Shown one piece after another: positions 26,495 through 39,184 of a DNA stretch of 64,000 nt. The notes beneath the pieces are model-generated. The model ran no database searches. It saw only the letters and a list, made by a program, of their open reading frames with translations, and was not told the origin of the DNA. The stretch's first letter is position 1. Each line of letters begins with the position of its first letter. The stretch is from Cardiocondyla obscurior. Taxonomy: Eukaryota; Arthropoda; Insecta; Hymenoptera; Formicidae. Where the stretch lies: positions 1,536,499 to 1,600,498 of the forward strand of contig NC_091868.1 in NCBI RefSeq assembly GCF_019399895.1, written 5' to 3'. Both the position numbers and the translations under genes were made by a program.

Positions 26495-29400
26495 GAAGAC
26501 GTTCGGCGTGATTCGGAGTTATACAAGTTTTAATTCAAAGTTTCGTCCCGTCGTTTATTTGAGTTCCGCCGTAAAAGTCGTTGATTTATCGCGCGCCCTC
26601 GTCAGCGATATTAATTCGCCGAGAGTTTGCGCGCTCGTTACACGTGCTTCGGTTTCATAGGATTAATAAGAACATCCGCGGGCGAGCCGGGTTACCTGAG
26701 AGAGTGCGGTCTTAATCGGATTACTTATGAGCAGAATGTACTCCCGGGTCGCTTCGATAATCCAGGGAGCCGCGGCATCATCGCGCATGCCGGCTTGACG
26801 TTACGAAACGTCCGCTCGCGTCGGAAGAAGTAAACGGCCGTTCGAAAGTTGGAAACGACGCGCGAGGGAAAGGTCCCCGGGGGGGTGACGCGATTTATCC
26901 GACGGTGTCATATCGGCAACGGTTTTCTCCCGATCGGGTTCGGGCGATTATCTTTCGCGGCGCGAAGAACTCCACGTCGAGATCTAGAGAATCGACGTGA
27001 CGATGAAGATGGCTCGCGCGATGCCGTAGATAATTTGGCGAGTACACGTTCTACGGTGGCTAATCTCGTTGAGTTCTGGCGCCGTCTCGCGAGAACGTTC
27101 GTGTCTCTGATGAAATTTGTCAAAGCTGTCGTGGCGCGGCGAAGAAAGCGGAAAACGAAGGGAGGCAAAGGAGAGCTGAAAGGAAAATGCGAAAGAATAC
27201 CGGAAGCGGGGTACGGGAGGAAGGCGGGCGGCGGCGCCTCGGAGAAAAGCCGCAGAAAATACGAAAGGAAGGAAAAGCCGCGTACCCCCGGCCTTCCTCC
27301 CCGGTCGGACGGAAGAAAGCAAAGAAGAGGCAAAGGGTGAGATACGCGGCTTCGAAAGCCGCAGGGCTTGGAAGTGAGTTAAAGAGCTGGGTTCCAATAT
27401 ACGCTAATCCCTCGCCCACATCCTCTATACACGGATACACGACGTGTAAAGTGACGTCGACGTACTTTCCCGTTGCATTACCCGCGAATGCGAAATTAAA
27501 TCCCCCCCTCCGTACGACCCCCGCGACCGAGTTATTTCCACGGATATCGATCTCGCGAGGATCATTGGCCCGATCGCATTGTCAATTCCATCGAATCCCG
27601 CCGTCTGTCCCCGAGACGTGAGCGCGACCAATAATTCAATCGGTAGCCGCGTGTTACGTTGCGAAAACTTTCACGAACCATCGCCGGCGCTTGTAACGCC
27701 AAAGGGAGGGAATCGAATTGATATGAAACCCCTCGCGACAAACTTTCACGCGCCGGCAAACAAATTCTATACCATTGTTGTCTCTGTAAGCATTTAATTA
27801 CCTTCGTTAACGTCTACGTCCAAGAGTTATATTGTAAGAATTACCAGTGGAGGGGAGAGGGACTAGAAAAGGAAGATAATTATCGATGAATCGAGGCGTC
27901 ACGCGCTCGTAAAAATCGCCATCCGCTTCTACAGAGCTCGAAGAGGAAGAAGCGAGGATACGGTTGAGCGGAGAACGTCTGTCGGCTCATTGATGAATAT
28001 AATTTTCGATAATTAATGTCACTCCGTTAATTAAAACCCCACCGTATTATTTCTGTAATAACTTGACGGCGTTTCTACTCGACTCTCTTGAGCGAGTAAA
28101 GAACGGCGAGGGCGCGACGAGGAGTTTAAGCGAGGGAGGGAAGCCAGATGAAAGGGAAATTGCGATAGATGTGATCGCGGCGACTAACGTTGTAAAACAA
28201 TGAACAATGACTAGCGAGAGAGCGAGTCGTTAGTTGACTCGTAGAACGGCAGAGAGGTAGACAATACAACCGCTCGTGTAACGTTCACGTGTATCTTTTA
28301 TAGAGCCGAGTAAAGCCACTCGAAACGCGAAAATTGGCCTGCGCGCCATAAATCCTTATCCGAAGCCTTGCAATTTGTAATTGCGTCAGCTCGAGTGTTC
28401 TTCGAACGCTCCGATTAATCTGGAGTAACGAACGGATTAATAAAAGCGATCGCGAGATCGGTCGTACGGCTTTGCAGTTTTAGACGGCCGGGCGACGCAA
28501 ACCGGTCGGGGTACACCTCGCTCTTTGACGCACTCCGTAAAGTGCCTCCCGATCGCAGCTGCAGCTATCGTTCCGCCGCGCATTACTTTACCCGCCCGAC
28601 GTTACTTTTCCTCGTCGCTTCTAAATTTTTCTTTACCGCTACGTCTCGCATTGTCCGTTGGAACGCATCGCGCGGCGCAATACACGCGAATAAACACGTA
28701 ACCTCTTGATGCAATCAGAAAAATATGCCGCCCGCCGTCTACGTAGGAGGGGAAATAATGCATTTTTCCTTTCACCATGTGTAACGCGTGATCGCGAGCC
28801 CCCGTTACGACGCCAAAGTGCGCGTTCATCCGTGGCCGCTCGCGCTGCTCTCCCTGAGAGATCTGGAAAAACGACGCGCTAATCCCCGATCTGCGCCCTA
28901 TCCAACGGTATCTAGGCTATATACGCGCGGTTGAGCGATAAGGAATCTCGGATAGAGAGAGAGAAAAAAATAAAAAAAATTATCGAGGCTCGCCGCGTGG
29001 CGTTACACGGCGTTACGCTCGCCTTTGTTCGTTGTACGAACGGCTCTATGAAAATCGTGACTCGGGCGGGACCTCTCGATCGCGGCGGCGCTCCTTGGAG
29101 CTCGCTTTCGTCAACTACAACCCGAGATCGGTCGCCGTATTCTCGCGCCGGCCGTTCGAACGGCCACACTTTCGTTTCTGTTTTCCTTCTTCGCTGTTAC
29201 GCGCGCATAATTTTCCCCGCTCGACGCGCGCCGCACAAGCATCCTCGGGGCTTACTTTCGCGGATTCGTTAATGCGTGACGCTCTTCGCCGCCCGCCACT
29301 GCCAGCGCAAACCTGATTTTCCGGAACGGTCGACCTTCGCGGGATTTCCCAATGTAAATCTCGGATACGGCGCTACGACTCGGGCCAGGGTCATTGACGG

Positions 29401-32400
29401 ACGGGATTTACTCGACGGACGACGACGAGATTACGTGACCGGCGGCCAAGATCGGGCCTCGGACCGAGGAAAGAAAGACGGAACGCCGCTTTTCCGGCCT
29501 GCCGCGTCTCTCACGGCTGCGGGGCTTTTACGGGATTTTTGACGTGATATAATTTTTTACCTCGAAATTCTCCCCTGGCGATTGTACGACGAGATAAAAT
29601 TACTTCGTCGCGATGAATGCATCGCGAGATCAATGGGCGCGTCGCGGTATATGTAACGCGGTACATTAAAAAGAAAAATACGGGGAGGGAAAAATCCGGT
29701 CGTGTTTTTCAATTTTTTTCGCGTAAAAAAAAAAAAAAAATAACCACCCTCCTCTAACGATGACGGCGCGCGGCAATGACAGTGACGTCAATACAATTTT
29801 AATCCGCAGCCTCATCCCTCGCTCTTCGTTTTTCGTTGCTATACACCGAACCGTTCATGAAATCTTTACCGTGTAATTTAGCGATAAGAACTCGGGTGTT
29901 TTTAACTAACTCCGTTTATTCCGCGCCCGTAAATTGTTACCTCGCTTCTCTCGGCGTTCGCGCCCCTCGTCTTTAGAGAAGAGCCAAGCTCTCTCTCCGC
30001 AGTACGTATAAGTAGGATTTAAGCGAACCACCTCGTACTTCTCTCCGGCCGAACAAAAAGACCGCCGGATTAGAGTAAACTCGGATATAACGGCCAAAGT
30101 TTTTTTTTTTTTTTTAATTTTTTTTTCTTCGGTTTTTTTTTTTACGCAAAAGACATACTTTTATTTTTATTAATTTTTAACGACACTTGGCGAATTAAAC
30201 TACTGAAGTGGAAAAGCACATAACGTCGATGCAATATTCACAGTATCGTTATTCCAAGTAACGTGCGCTCATAAATAACTAAATTTCGCTTATCTTCTTC
30301 GAGCTTTAACAAAAATACATTATTCAATCGTGAGAAAAATTGCAGCTTGTGCTCGCTCATTTTTTTTTTTTTGTTTTAGGGTTTTTCTTTGGTTTTTGTT
30401 TTCCGTATCATATTCGAGTTTGCTTTACAAACAATGAGGTGCAGGGAACCGTAAATTGCTTCTTTGAGCGCGACCTAATCTTCGCGATGGGACGTTTCGA
30501 AACTTGCCCTCCCCCTCCCCCCCGTCTTTAGCTCATCTCGTCATCGTCGTCGCCGCCGATGCATCCGACCACCGATTTCAATTAATCGATCCACCGCCGC
30601 CGGTGAAGAAGGCGTGACGCGAATGCGCGTGTCGCCCCGTCCTCCCGAAAAAAAAAAAAACCTTGGTAATTATAAATTCCGTATCGGCCGCACACCGGCG
30701 CGAGTAATGAGAGCCGCGGATATTATCTATTATGATTACAGATTAATTATTGCTAATAATTACCATGAATAATACCGCGGCCCGCTCGCCTGTTCATATT
30801 CACAATGACGCCGGGCAAGTCGTCGTGAATATGTTTATTAGGCGTGCGGCGGCGGCAGCGCGAAATGAATAACTTCTCTAACTGATTTCGACAGCAATCA
30901 CGCGGTTCCCGGCATCGATCTCGCGAATCGACACTTCGGCGGAGCCCGCGCGCTATTGCGCGCGCCTGGTCGACGCCCATAAAATAATATTTGCAACGGC
31001 GTCATCGATCGTTTTGTATATATGTGTGCGCGCGTTGCGTATACGTGTATCGCGCGCCTCTCTCAAAGACTCGTCCCGCGAAGAGATGAAATATGTATGC
31101 GCGCGCGGTATGACTGTAATGGAAATAGATTTCTCTTTGGTAGCGCCGACGGAGATCCTGGGAGATATAATTGGAGCGGATTCTTTTTTTTGCCGTTCCG
31201 TTAATAACACCATTACTGTATTACTGTAATGACATTCGCGCACCGGCAGAGCGATGCTCTTCCCTCGTTAGCTCCACGTTTGTTCTCGGTGCGTTTTTAC
31301 GAGGGTCATACCCTCGATTCTATTCAGTTTTCTCAGCGGGTCTCATCGAAATAAACTCGTCAAGATCTCGGATATTTTCTTTTCTTTTTTTTTATATTTT
31401 TTCCGGAAAATAAGACGAGGGAAAAGCATTTCTTTGCCCCCGAAAAACAGGAGGGTGGTCATTTGATGTCTGTATATTTGTGCTGTCGTCGAGAACGCAC
31501 TTGCACCACGGAGCGAGGATGATTTCGCGTTCGCGGAGCACGTGGACATACTCTGAATAGAAACGGCCCTTGCGAAGGCGCCTTCTTTTCCCACCCAAAG
31601 ACTACGCGGAGGGGAAATTTAATTCATAACTCGGCTCACGACCGCGGGTTTCCTCCTGATTGTCATGCACGATCTCGCGGCTGGAGCGTGGCGCAAGCGA
31701 GCGGAGCAAGCCCGCAAGTCGTAATTAGTACACGCGCGTTTACATGCCCGGATTACGAAGGGCCTCGCGCGCGCCTTATTGTCGCCGCCGTGATGTCGAA
31801 ACGTAATTGAACGCCGTGATACCACCGCGGTGAGTCATCACGACTAAGAAAATCACTCGTCTTTTAAATTAGCCGTGGATTATCGCGATTTGTTGCCGAG
31901 TTCAATCAAAACCTAACGTTCTTACATTTTAACTTTTCGCGAGTGCAAGATTTCAAAGTCAATTAATTTCAATATATTTTTTTTTTTTTTTAATTAAAAT
32001 ATTTCATATCGCAAACGCGTTCTGAAAGCTTTCCAGAAATTTAGGGTGTAAAGAACGTCCGCGATAAAAATCTGCCGAAAGATTTTCGAGGGAGACCTTT
32101 TGCGATTGCGGCCGAAAAAGTTTTGGAGGCTACTTGCCGAAAGCGCGATGATTCGTATGAAGGTACATAAAAATTCGACGTACGCGGATGAATAATTTGT
32201 TCATGCGAAATGCTCACCGACGCACACACATACAATCGTCGAGCAATACGTTATTCCCGAGTGATACGCGCCTATTCATTATCGTCGGCATGCGTTTCAC
32301 ACACGAGCGGAAGAGACATTACGTTTTCACGACGCGAGACTTGCACGAGATCGCGTTATGCGGAGCAACGCGATTACTATAGCGGTATATTTGTAATAAG

Positions 32401-34782
32401 CAGACCGAGTGACTTTGTAACTTGAAAAACGAGGACGTCCCACACGGGAGAGATAATCTAACCATCGTGGTAAAATCACCGCCGCTCACCGTATATTTAA
32501 TCCAAAGGAGAAAGAGAAACAAATCTTCCTATGACAACTAAATGCTTGACGTTGCGCTGACATCTATTTCGTGCGAAAAAAAAAATTGGGGGAGAAGGGA
32601 AACTTTTTACCGAGCAAGCTAAAAGCAACGGATTACTTTGCTAAAACAAGCGCGCTATTCGCAGTAAATGCATTTCGTTATTGCAAAATATTGTCGCTAA
32701 ATTGTCGAAACTAAAAAGGAGCAAAATTGCAAGGCAAATAGGAGGCAGAAATTGAATGATGATATCGTTTGCTAGAGTAAAATTTTAACGAGCTCGATTT
32801 TTTTTTTTCTTTTTTTTCTTTATTTCTACAAGCTATGCAACTTGTAAGTTTAATAGAAAATGCAAAGTTTTTTAATAAATGCTAAAATATACAATCGACA
32901 AATGCAGAAAGAAACTCTTTCAGTTTCTTTCGCTGGCCTGCGGATCTTCGATCGCTTCGTAGAAGTTCTAACCGGTTCAGTACCGTGGACCAGCGCGCAA
33001 TCAACGTGGGCGTTATTACATATCGCGGAGCGTACGAAGAAGAAATAATGCGAGTCGAATAATCGCGGGGATGCGCTCGTCGCGAACGTACGATCAGGAC
33101 GTATATATTTCCTATCCCTACGAGCATCTCCAGTGTTGATCCGGCCTGCGTTTCGCAACTCGCGTTTTTGTCAAATCGAACAGGTGGGACGGTTTGTCGT
33201 CCGGTTTTGTCCGGAGAAACGCTCAGTCGCGCTTTTAACGTTTATTACAACGTACGTTTGGACATTTGAGACACGCGATTTTTTTTTTCTTTTTTTTATT
33301 GAATAGACCTGAGATGTGCGCAATCGCGAGTTGAGAACGCGAATTGCGGAACGACGGCGCGATTGTCGTCCAAAAAGGTTTACAGAGGCGGGTGAAAGTC
33401 CGCGAGCGAAAATCGCGGTCATTCGCGGTCTGATTAATTGTAATTATTATTCCTCCCCGCGTCGGTCGCGAGTATACGGAGGTGAATCTACTGCAATCAT
33501 CCTTGAAGGGAACGAGGCGAGAGATCGGGAGATCCTTGAACGGCGTTTCTCTATCTAGATCGTCCGAGTAAACAGGCTCGAGGTAGAACGCGCCTTTCGA
33601 ATCAGTCGCGGGACAGATCTCCCTGATTTTTTATTTTTTTTTTTAATATTTTTTTTCCGCGGGAGTTGCCGCGCGCGGAACCCGTGGACGGTAGAATAAA
33701 TATTACATCGATGTAATGTCGAAATAAAGCCGGCGAATCTATTTCACCGCCTCCCTCATTTTCTCGGATGACATGTTACAATATTAATGATCGCAATCAT
33801 ATTACTTTCTTTCGTATTTCTTTTGTCAGTCGACTGCGCGGGGAATATGGAATAAAAATTTCATTTAAAGGTCGATTCAAAGAACACGATGCCTAATGAC
33901 AGTTATCGCCCCTTTTCCCCCGTCATTAATTTTCCTCGTTTCGTTCGACTTTCTCCCGCGATACCACGGGATTTCCGTCGTCGGGTTTTGTCGTACAAGC
34001 GGATCCCGCGATCCCGTTCGCGAGACACAGACGAGAGAGAATTTCTCCGGCAGAATCCGCCTTTGGAAAGGGATGTTCAAGCGGTAATTGAGACAATGTC
34101 CGGTGGGGGACGGTTTGTTTTCAGAAAAAACCCGCCGTGTTACTTCCATTCTCTCCCGCCCCGGCGACGTGTTCCGGGTCTTAGCCTCCCGCGCGAGGCT
34201 CTTCCCCTTTCTCCTTTTGCTATCCTTTGCGTCGACCGTTCGATCGATGTCGTGCCCAAGGGATGATAAAAATAAAGAGCGCGAGGTAGACGCGGAGGTG
34301 GAGAACGCGACCGAGGGAAAGAGCGTAAAACCATTGCCTTCGCTAACCAGCCGATTTTTTGCGACACGCGTGCGGTTATTGCTTTTTAGCGCATGAAACG
34401 GTTTTATTGTCCATTATACTCGGGTGCACGTAGATAAATAAATAGATAGATCGCGGGGGCGGCAGGGGAGGAGGGGGGGTCCGCCGCGATGCCCACGGAC
34501 ATTCCCGTCGCGAACGACGGAAATAAAAGCAAGAAAGATCGCGGACCGATGATGCTCTCGTATGCGGCTCGAGCTTCTGCCTCGTCACCGATTGAATCCT
34601 CCCCCGTTTATCGCGACATCCTCCGGGGATGAGTTCACGTCCCTACGACTATCGTCTTTCCAACTTATCCCTATACCGGAATTGACTGTCGGAGTAACAA
34701 CTCGGGACAAACGTTTCTCGGGCGAAAGAAATTCTTTTAATTTTCTAAATTTTTTTCACGAGAAAAATGTAGAAAGGGAAAC

Positions 34783-34836
34783 GGCTGAATGTATATATTC
34801 AGCCAGCTTCGGAAACGAATATATTCGTTTCCGAAG
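34783..34836. repeat. hairpin followed by a 30-bp perfect palindrome
   Basis: Two self-complementary elements lie 2 bp apart. The first, 34783-34804, has 8-base arms GGCTGAAT and ATTCAGCC around a 6-base spacer. The second, 34807-34836, is a 30-bp palindrome without spacer or mismatch; its left half is CTTCGGAAACGAATA. No terminal repeat, target duplication or gene explains them. Their function is unknown. Confidence 0.9.
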
Positions 34837-35559
34837 CGGCGCGATAAGATGCTAAGTTTCCGGTTTTTCGTAGAGTTGATTTTAAATGGGAATAATTTGT
34901 CGGCGGATGAGAAAAACAAATTAGCCGAAGGTAAAATGCTGTTTTTTGGGTGGGCATTTGTAACTCGAACGCGGGTCGTTCTTTAGAAGTCGGCGCGATC
35001 TTGTTTAACCTAATAAATCGGTCGTCGAAAACTTCCTTTAACGTTTTCACGGTGCGATGTTAATTATACTGCGCAAACAGTCAAAGAGTAGTCCCGAAGA
35101 AAGCGGGTATCGGCGCGGTTTGCTCAAACGAAGAACAGCCAGAGGAGGGGGAGAGGGGGAGGAGGGGGCAAATTAAGTTTATCCGACGAAAATGCACCGT
35201 CTGTGGATCGATTCACGGTTTACGCGCGTTTAATTAGAGAAGCTGATGGCCTTCGCGAGCGTCTTCGACGTCCGTTCACTTTTGTAATAATTCAGCGCCT
35301 AAATGAATTACGGGTGGCGGCTGGTCTAAATTAACGGGCTCGTAGGGCCCGAAGTGAGCGCGACGTCGTAAAAATTTAATCGAGAAGGAAAGAGACTAGA
35401 TATTACGAAAGAGATAGTTGAAGCTTAAGGTGTAACAAGCGGAGCAGAAACGCTCGCAACTTTCATCCCGAGATTATCTCGTTTTCTCGCGACCCGGCCT
35501 GTATTCTCGCAAAATCTTGACAGTCGCCCGGAACGTTCAAATGACGAGAAGAGACTCAC

Positions 35560-35623
35560 CTGAGACAATTGTCGAGAGAAACGCTACACTCGCGATGGCA
35601 ATCGCCACGCAGAGGAGCTTCAT
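35560..35623 (-). CDS. signal-peptide exon of an unidentified secreted or membrane protein (5' part)
   Basis: On the minus strand an ATG at 35623 opens 21 codons plus one base, ending at a consensus donor G|GTGAGT (donor 35559-35554). The encoded start is MKLLCVAIAIASVAF followed by LSTIVS: a basic residue, an unbroken hydrophobic core and small residues near the end. This is a textbook secretory signal sequence. A possible upstream acceptor, CTGTAG, lies near 35662, so the exon may also carry 5' UTR. No following exon was recognised in the 35 kb to the left, so the mature protein is unknown. The tandem exon-like cassettes at 36.6-38.3 kb lie upstream on the same strand and could be alternative 5' UTR exons. 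This is inferred from sequence only; the motif is strong but short. Confidence 0.5.
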
Positions 35624-35887
35624 ATTATATACAATGTCCCTTTTCTCCGCTTGTTCGTCTCTACAGTTGCCTACTCGCGATCTGACCCGTGCCCTTCCGC
35701 GTTAACACCGAAGAACGAGAATCTACGATCGCGGACACATCGTCGAGTCGATCTGACTTCGCGGCACGGCGAAAGCACGAGGACGCGAGTTCACTCGCGC
35801 CGGCGAATTTAACTTCACAACCGTCTCGCGGCTGGATGGTACGACCGGCCGTTCGGGACGTGAAAGACTGAGGAAAGGCCCGCGCTG

Positions 35888-35935
35888 CCCAAGTGGTAAT
35901 AGCCTCGCACTGCGGCCCACTTGGGTGCACGAGGC
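35888..35935. other. possible pseudoknot-forming sequence
   Basis: Two complementary pairs are interleaved. CCCAAGTGG (35888-35896) pairs with CCACTTGGG (35917-35925), and GCCTCG (35902-35907) pairs with CGAGGC (35930-35935). This order is that of an H-type pseudoknot rather than nested hairpins. It lies about 265 bp upstream of the minus-strand signal-peptide ATG. Function is unknown. Confidence 0.4.
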
Positions 35936-36580
35936 CTCTCCCAGCCGTTCCAATCTCTTTGCTTCGACAAGAGAGGTCTCTCTTTTACTCTACGGCCGGA
36001 AGGAATCTTCCTCGGAGCGAGGAGACCGACGTTAACCGACTTTCTGCTTTCGTTTAATATACGGGGACTTCATAGATATTTTATATTATTTCATTTAAGC
36101 ATGTCTGCAAAGTTGACCCACCCTTCATTAAATTTCGAAAAAAAAAGAGAAATAAAATTTAGACTGACATTTACTCTCGCGGAAAAGCGCCGTTAATTGG
36201 GTTTTTTTTTTTATTTTTAAACGCATTACATACTCACGTATTTTTTTATTTGCTATGAATCTGCCGAATTTTAGTGTAAAAAACGATAGTGTACTCGAAC
36301 GTTGCATTTTTAGCTTTTACCACAGCGATACGGAAACGTTTATTTTGTGATTTTTTTCTAAGATTTCGCAAATTTGCCTACCTAGGCCTTTGCTTGGCAA
36401 ATACTACCAGCTAACCCGTCTTTGTACTACTGATTTTCGAATCATTGTTAATAGCTGAGTCGGTTCTTTGATCCAAGAGATAATATAATTTCTAGCCTAA
36501 TTTCCTAACGATCGGCGATTATCAATTAGACGTAATTCGCTTCCACGCACATACAAATAAAAAAATATTACAAACTCACC

Positions 36581-38282
36581 GGTTCGATGCGCAGTGGCGA
36601 AGTGACTCTGTTGTGAAGATACTGTAACATAAAATAAAATATAAATTGTAGCAACGTTCAAAATGTCCATCGTTAAAAAAAAAAATTTTACACGCTTCTA
36701 ATTAATTTTTCAAATAAATAATAAAACAGAAAGTTATCCAAATAAAATCTCATACATTTAACTTATTTAAAATGTAGAAACATATTTTTTTAATTTTTAA
36801 ATTTACCATTGCTTCTAATTATAATCGAAATGACAATGATCGTTAATTTTATGTAATAGAAAATTATGCTCACCGGAACGTTGCTTCGCCAAAGCATGAG
36901 TCCCTCCTGGACCTCCTCCTCCTCTCAGTTTGGGATGTCTTCCTTCCGCGCACAGGAAACTCCCGATAATCGCGGCCGTGAATTTACAATCGCGAGAAAT
37001 AATTATTGTTCCGCGCGTGACTCTACGGCACTCCCGTTTGCAAAAATCGAATACAGTAAAATTTCATCGCCCGTTTACTATACTTCGGTACTTCCGAACC
37101 GACCGACGAACTGTCTACAGTTCGTTTAATTAGTAATACCGGCGAACGAGAACACTTTAGATCCACAATTGTCCTGTAACAAACAAATAAATTTTTAATT
37201 GTAGAGAGATCAAAGTAAATTTCACTGTTTAAAAAAAAGAAATAATTTTTTTGGCGCTTCTAATTGATGTTTCAGTTAAACAATTAGAACAATTGAGATT
37301 ATCTTTTACTTAAACACTTAAACTTAAAATTCTAAGATACTTAAATCTTTCTATAGAATCGCAACTTTATTTCCTTACTAATATAACTTAATATAACTTA
37401 ATAATGAACTTAATAATGAACAAAATTCATTTTGGATTGATATTAAAATACAAAATAATTCCAATAAATATAAAAAAATTCAATTTTATTGGAATAAAAC
37501 TGTTCTTCACCTTGGGGTTGCTTCGACGAGGCACGATGCCCTTCCTGGACCTCCTCCTCCTCTCAGAACGTCTAAGATCGGGTTTAGGATGTCGGCCTCG
37601 GTCTTCTTTCCGCACGAAACACGCTGGCTGCTCCGGATTTCCATCTGAAAAAAAAAGAATATTTAGTTAATAACATTCTTACCGCGATAAGAGCGTAATA
37701 ACGGAGAGAAAGACTTTATACATAATTTTAAACGAGAGTAATAGACGTAGTAAAAGTATGTAGTTGTAATTAGAATATTAATTACTTTTCGGCGTTCCAA
37801 ACGGATTGCCTTTTCCCTTGAGTGCCCTTTCCTACGTAGTGCTGCTGGTGCTGGCTATGCCAATTGCGTGATCTAGCTTGCACAACCGCTGAAGGACGGG
37901 AGTTCCGACAAATGCGACGTACACAGTGAGCGAGGCACCGCTTGATCGCCCGTGTTTATGTTTTGCGTTGATACCTGCAAGCAGTTTAACATGTTATAAG
38001 ATTATAAGTACTTACGACATTATAAATCAATAGAAAGGACAGAATGTAATGTGTATTACTGTACATATCTTGTATATGTGTTACATTTAAAATGATAAAA
38101 GGGAAAACAAGGATAAATGTCGCGCACGGAAAGTCGTAATTTTTATTTCATTTACATAATTTTATTAAAATTACTTTGGGGTTGCACGATGCTTCTTCGA
38201 GGCTTATCCTGTTAGGATGTTAAGCTCCGGATCCCACCAAGTAGTAACAACGACTAGAAGGGTTACTCTCCTCTAGATCTGA
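36581..38282 (-). repeat. tandem ~640-bp units with exon-like cassettes
   Basis: On the minus strand three related cassettes end at about 38167, 37508 and 36872, spaced about 659 and 636 bp. Each ends in a similar 3' segment (for example GCATCGTGC...AACCCCAA) followed directly by GT. Two start after an AG acceptor (after 38279 and after 37644), and the flank next to it, ATCTGAAA...ATATTTNAGTT, is conserved in both. The middle copy (about 37508-37644) is open in two frames, one highly basic with ERRRRSRKG, the other Gly-rich. The right copy has stops in all frames. The left copy differs from the middle one by a 16-base gap that shifts frame. Two more exon-like segments with splice-like ends lie at about 36581-36622 (42 nt, AG...GTGAGT) and 37795-37972. 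They may be non-coding 5' exons, decaying coding exons or an unannotated peptide gene; I cannot decide which. Confidence 0.5.
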
Positions 38283-38587
38283 AATAAATAAAATATTTTA
38301 GTTGGTTATTAACTAATCAACTATGAATATACTAAGAAAGAAAAAATTACAATTATTTCACGGCATCTGTAGAGACCTCGCGTACATTAACTGCGTATTC
38401 CGCCATTACGTGCAACGCGATGTAATTAACGTGAACTCGCGCGTGAGTTTCCTACGCCGTTAAGTTGCCGTAAGTCCGCGCGATATCAACCAGGGTGGTC
38501 TGCCGGCGCGGCGCGGCTGTATGATCGGTCATTTTACACGATTCAATTACATGAAAATGGCGCCACGCAAACTACGTATGTACGTAC

Positions 38588-38776
38588 TTGCCTATACGTA
38601 CGCCGCCCGTTTCGCCGCCGCTGTTTATGCGTCGTTCGCCCGCTACGCAACGTACCTTGCGTAAGCCACGCACGCCGCCCGTGTCGCCGCCGCCGCCGCC
38701 GCCGCCACCGCCGCCTCCGCTTGCACGTCGTTCGCCCTTTACGCAGCTCACTATGTTATACGAAAAGAACTTTTAA
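38588..38776 (+). repeat. duplicated proline-rich/GCC-repeat segment
   Basis: Two diverged direct copies of a ~70-100-bp segment begin with ACGCCGCCCGT. The second is expanded by a GCC/CCG run. Read on the plus strand the segment forms a 62-codon frame in which RTPPVSPP...RRSP.TQ.T occurs twice. No homologue is recognised, and the GC-rich slippage repeat could keep a frame open by chance, so I annotate it as a repeat rather than a gene. Confidence 0.6.
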
Positions 38777-39034
38777 CTAAAACGCATTAATCGTAGATAA
38801 AATCCTACTTCGAGCGAGCTCTGCCCGAGCTAATCGACGATTGACCTTCAGTCCTACCACTGATATTTTTATCGGCCGTGATACGGAAATTCTGTGGCCA
38901 GCAGAAACGTCGTCGACAGTATTAAAGTTAATCGTCGATCAGCTTGCTTGAAGCTCGATCGAAGTATATCTGAACTGATCACTCTCGGATTACGGGACCG
39001 GGCTAGAAAAGCGAATATATTTTACGTTAAATAG

Positions 39035-39184
39035 ATGGAAATAGCTTACTGCAAACAAGGGGAATTCGATGTTGAGGATTCTCAAAACGTAGAGAGTAGA
39101 CAGGAGAAGATACTTTTCGACGGGGTTGCATCGTCTTTGGCCAGATATGCACGAAACTTCCGGCGAAAACGGAGCGTAACTTGC
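39035..39184 (+). CDS. candidate first coding exon of the RNF17-like Tudor gene
   Basis: An ATG at 39035 opens exactly 50 codons to a strong donor, C|GTAAGT, at 39185. The exon ends in phase 0, which is the phase required by the next convincing exon at 40142. The 50 residues start MEIAYCKQGEF and contain no RING or B-box cysteine pattern. Support is the phase match and the donor only; there is no recognised homology. An upstream exon outside this model, or a start inside exon 40142-40366, remains possible. Confidence 0.35.

Larger units (their letters stand above)
10429..35559. other. gene-free CpG-rich DNA, possibly one long intron
   Basis: No exon with recognisable protein content was found on either strand. 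The sequence is CpG-rich with many poly-T or poly-A runs (for example 21580-21602) and short GA tracts. Apart from the separately listed miniature element, tandem repeat and palindromes it holds nothing I can name. If the exon at 35,560-35,623 belongs to a gene running leftwards, its next exon lies in this stretch unrecognised, or beyond the left edge. Confidence 0.55.

Noticed and set aside
26849..27621. Plus-strand frames of 163 and 144 codons and minus-strand shadows
   Set aside because: Basic low-complexity content from AAGG/CGG-rich DNA open on both strands; no homology recognised.
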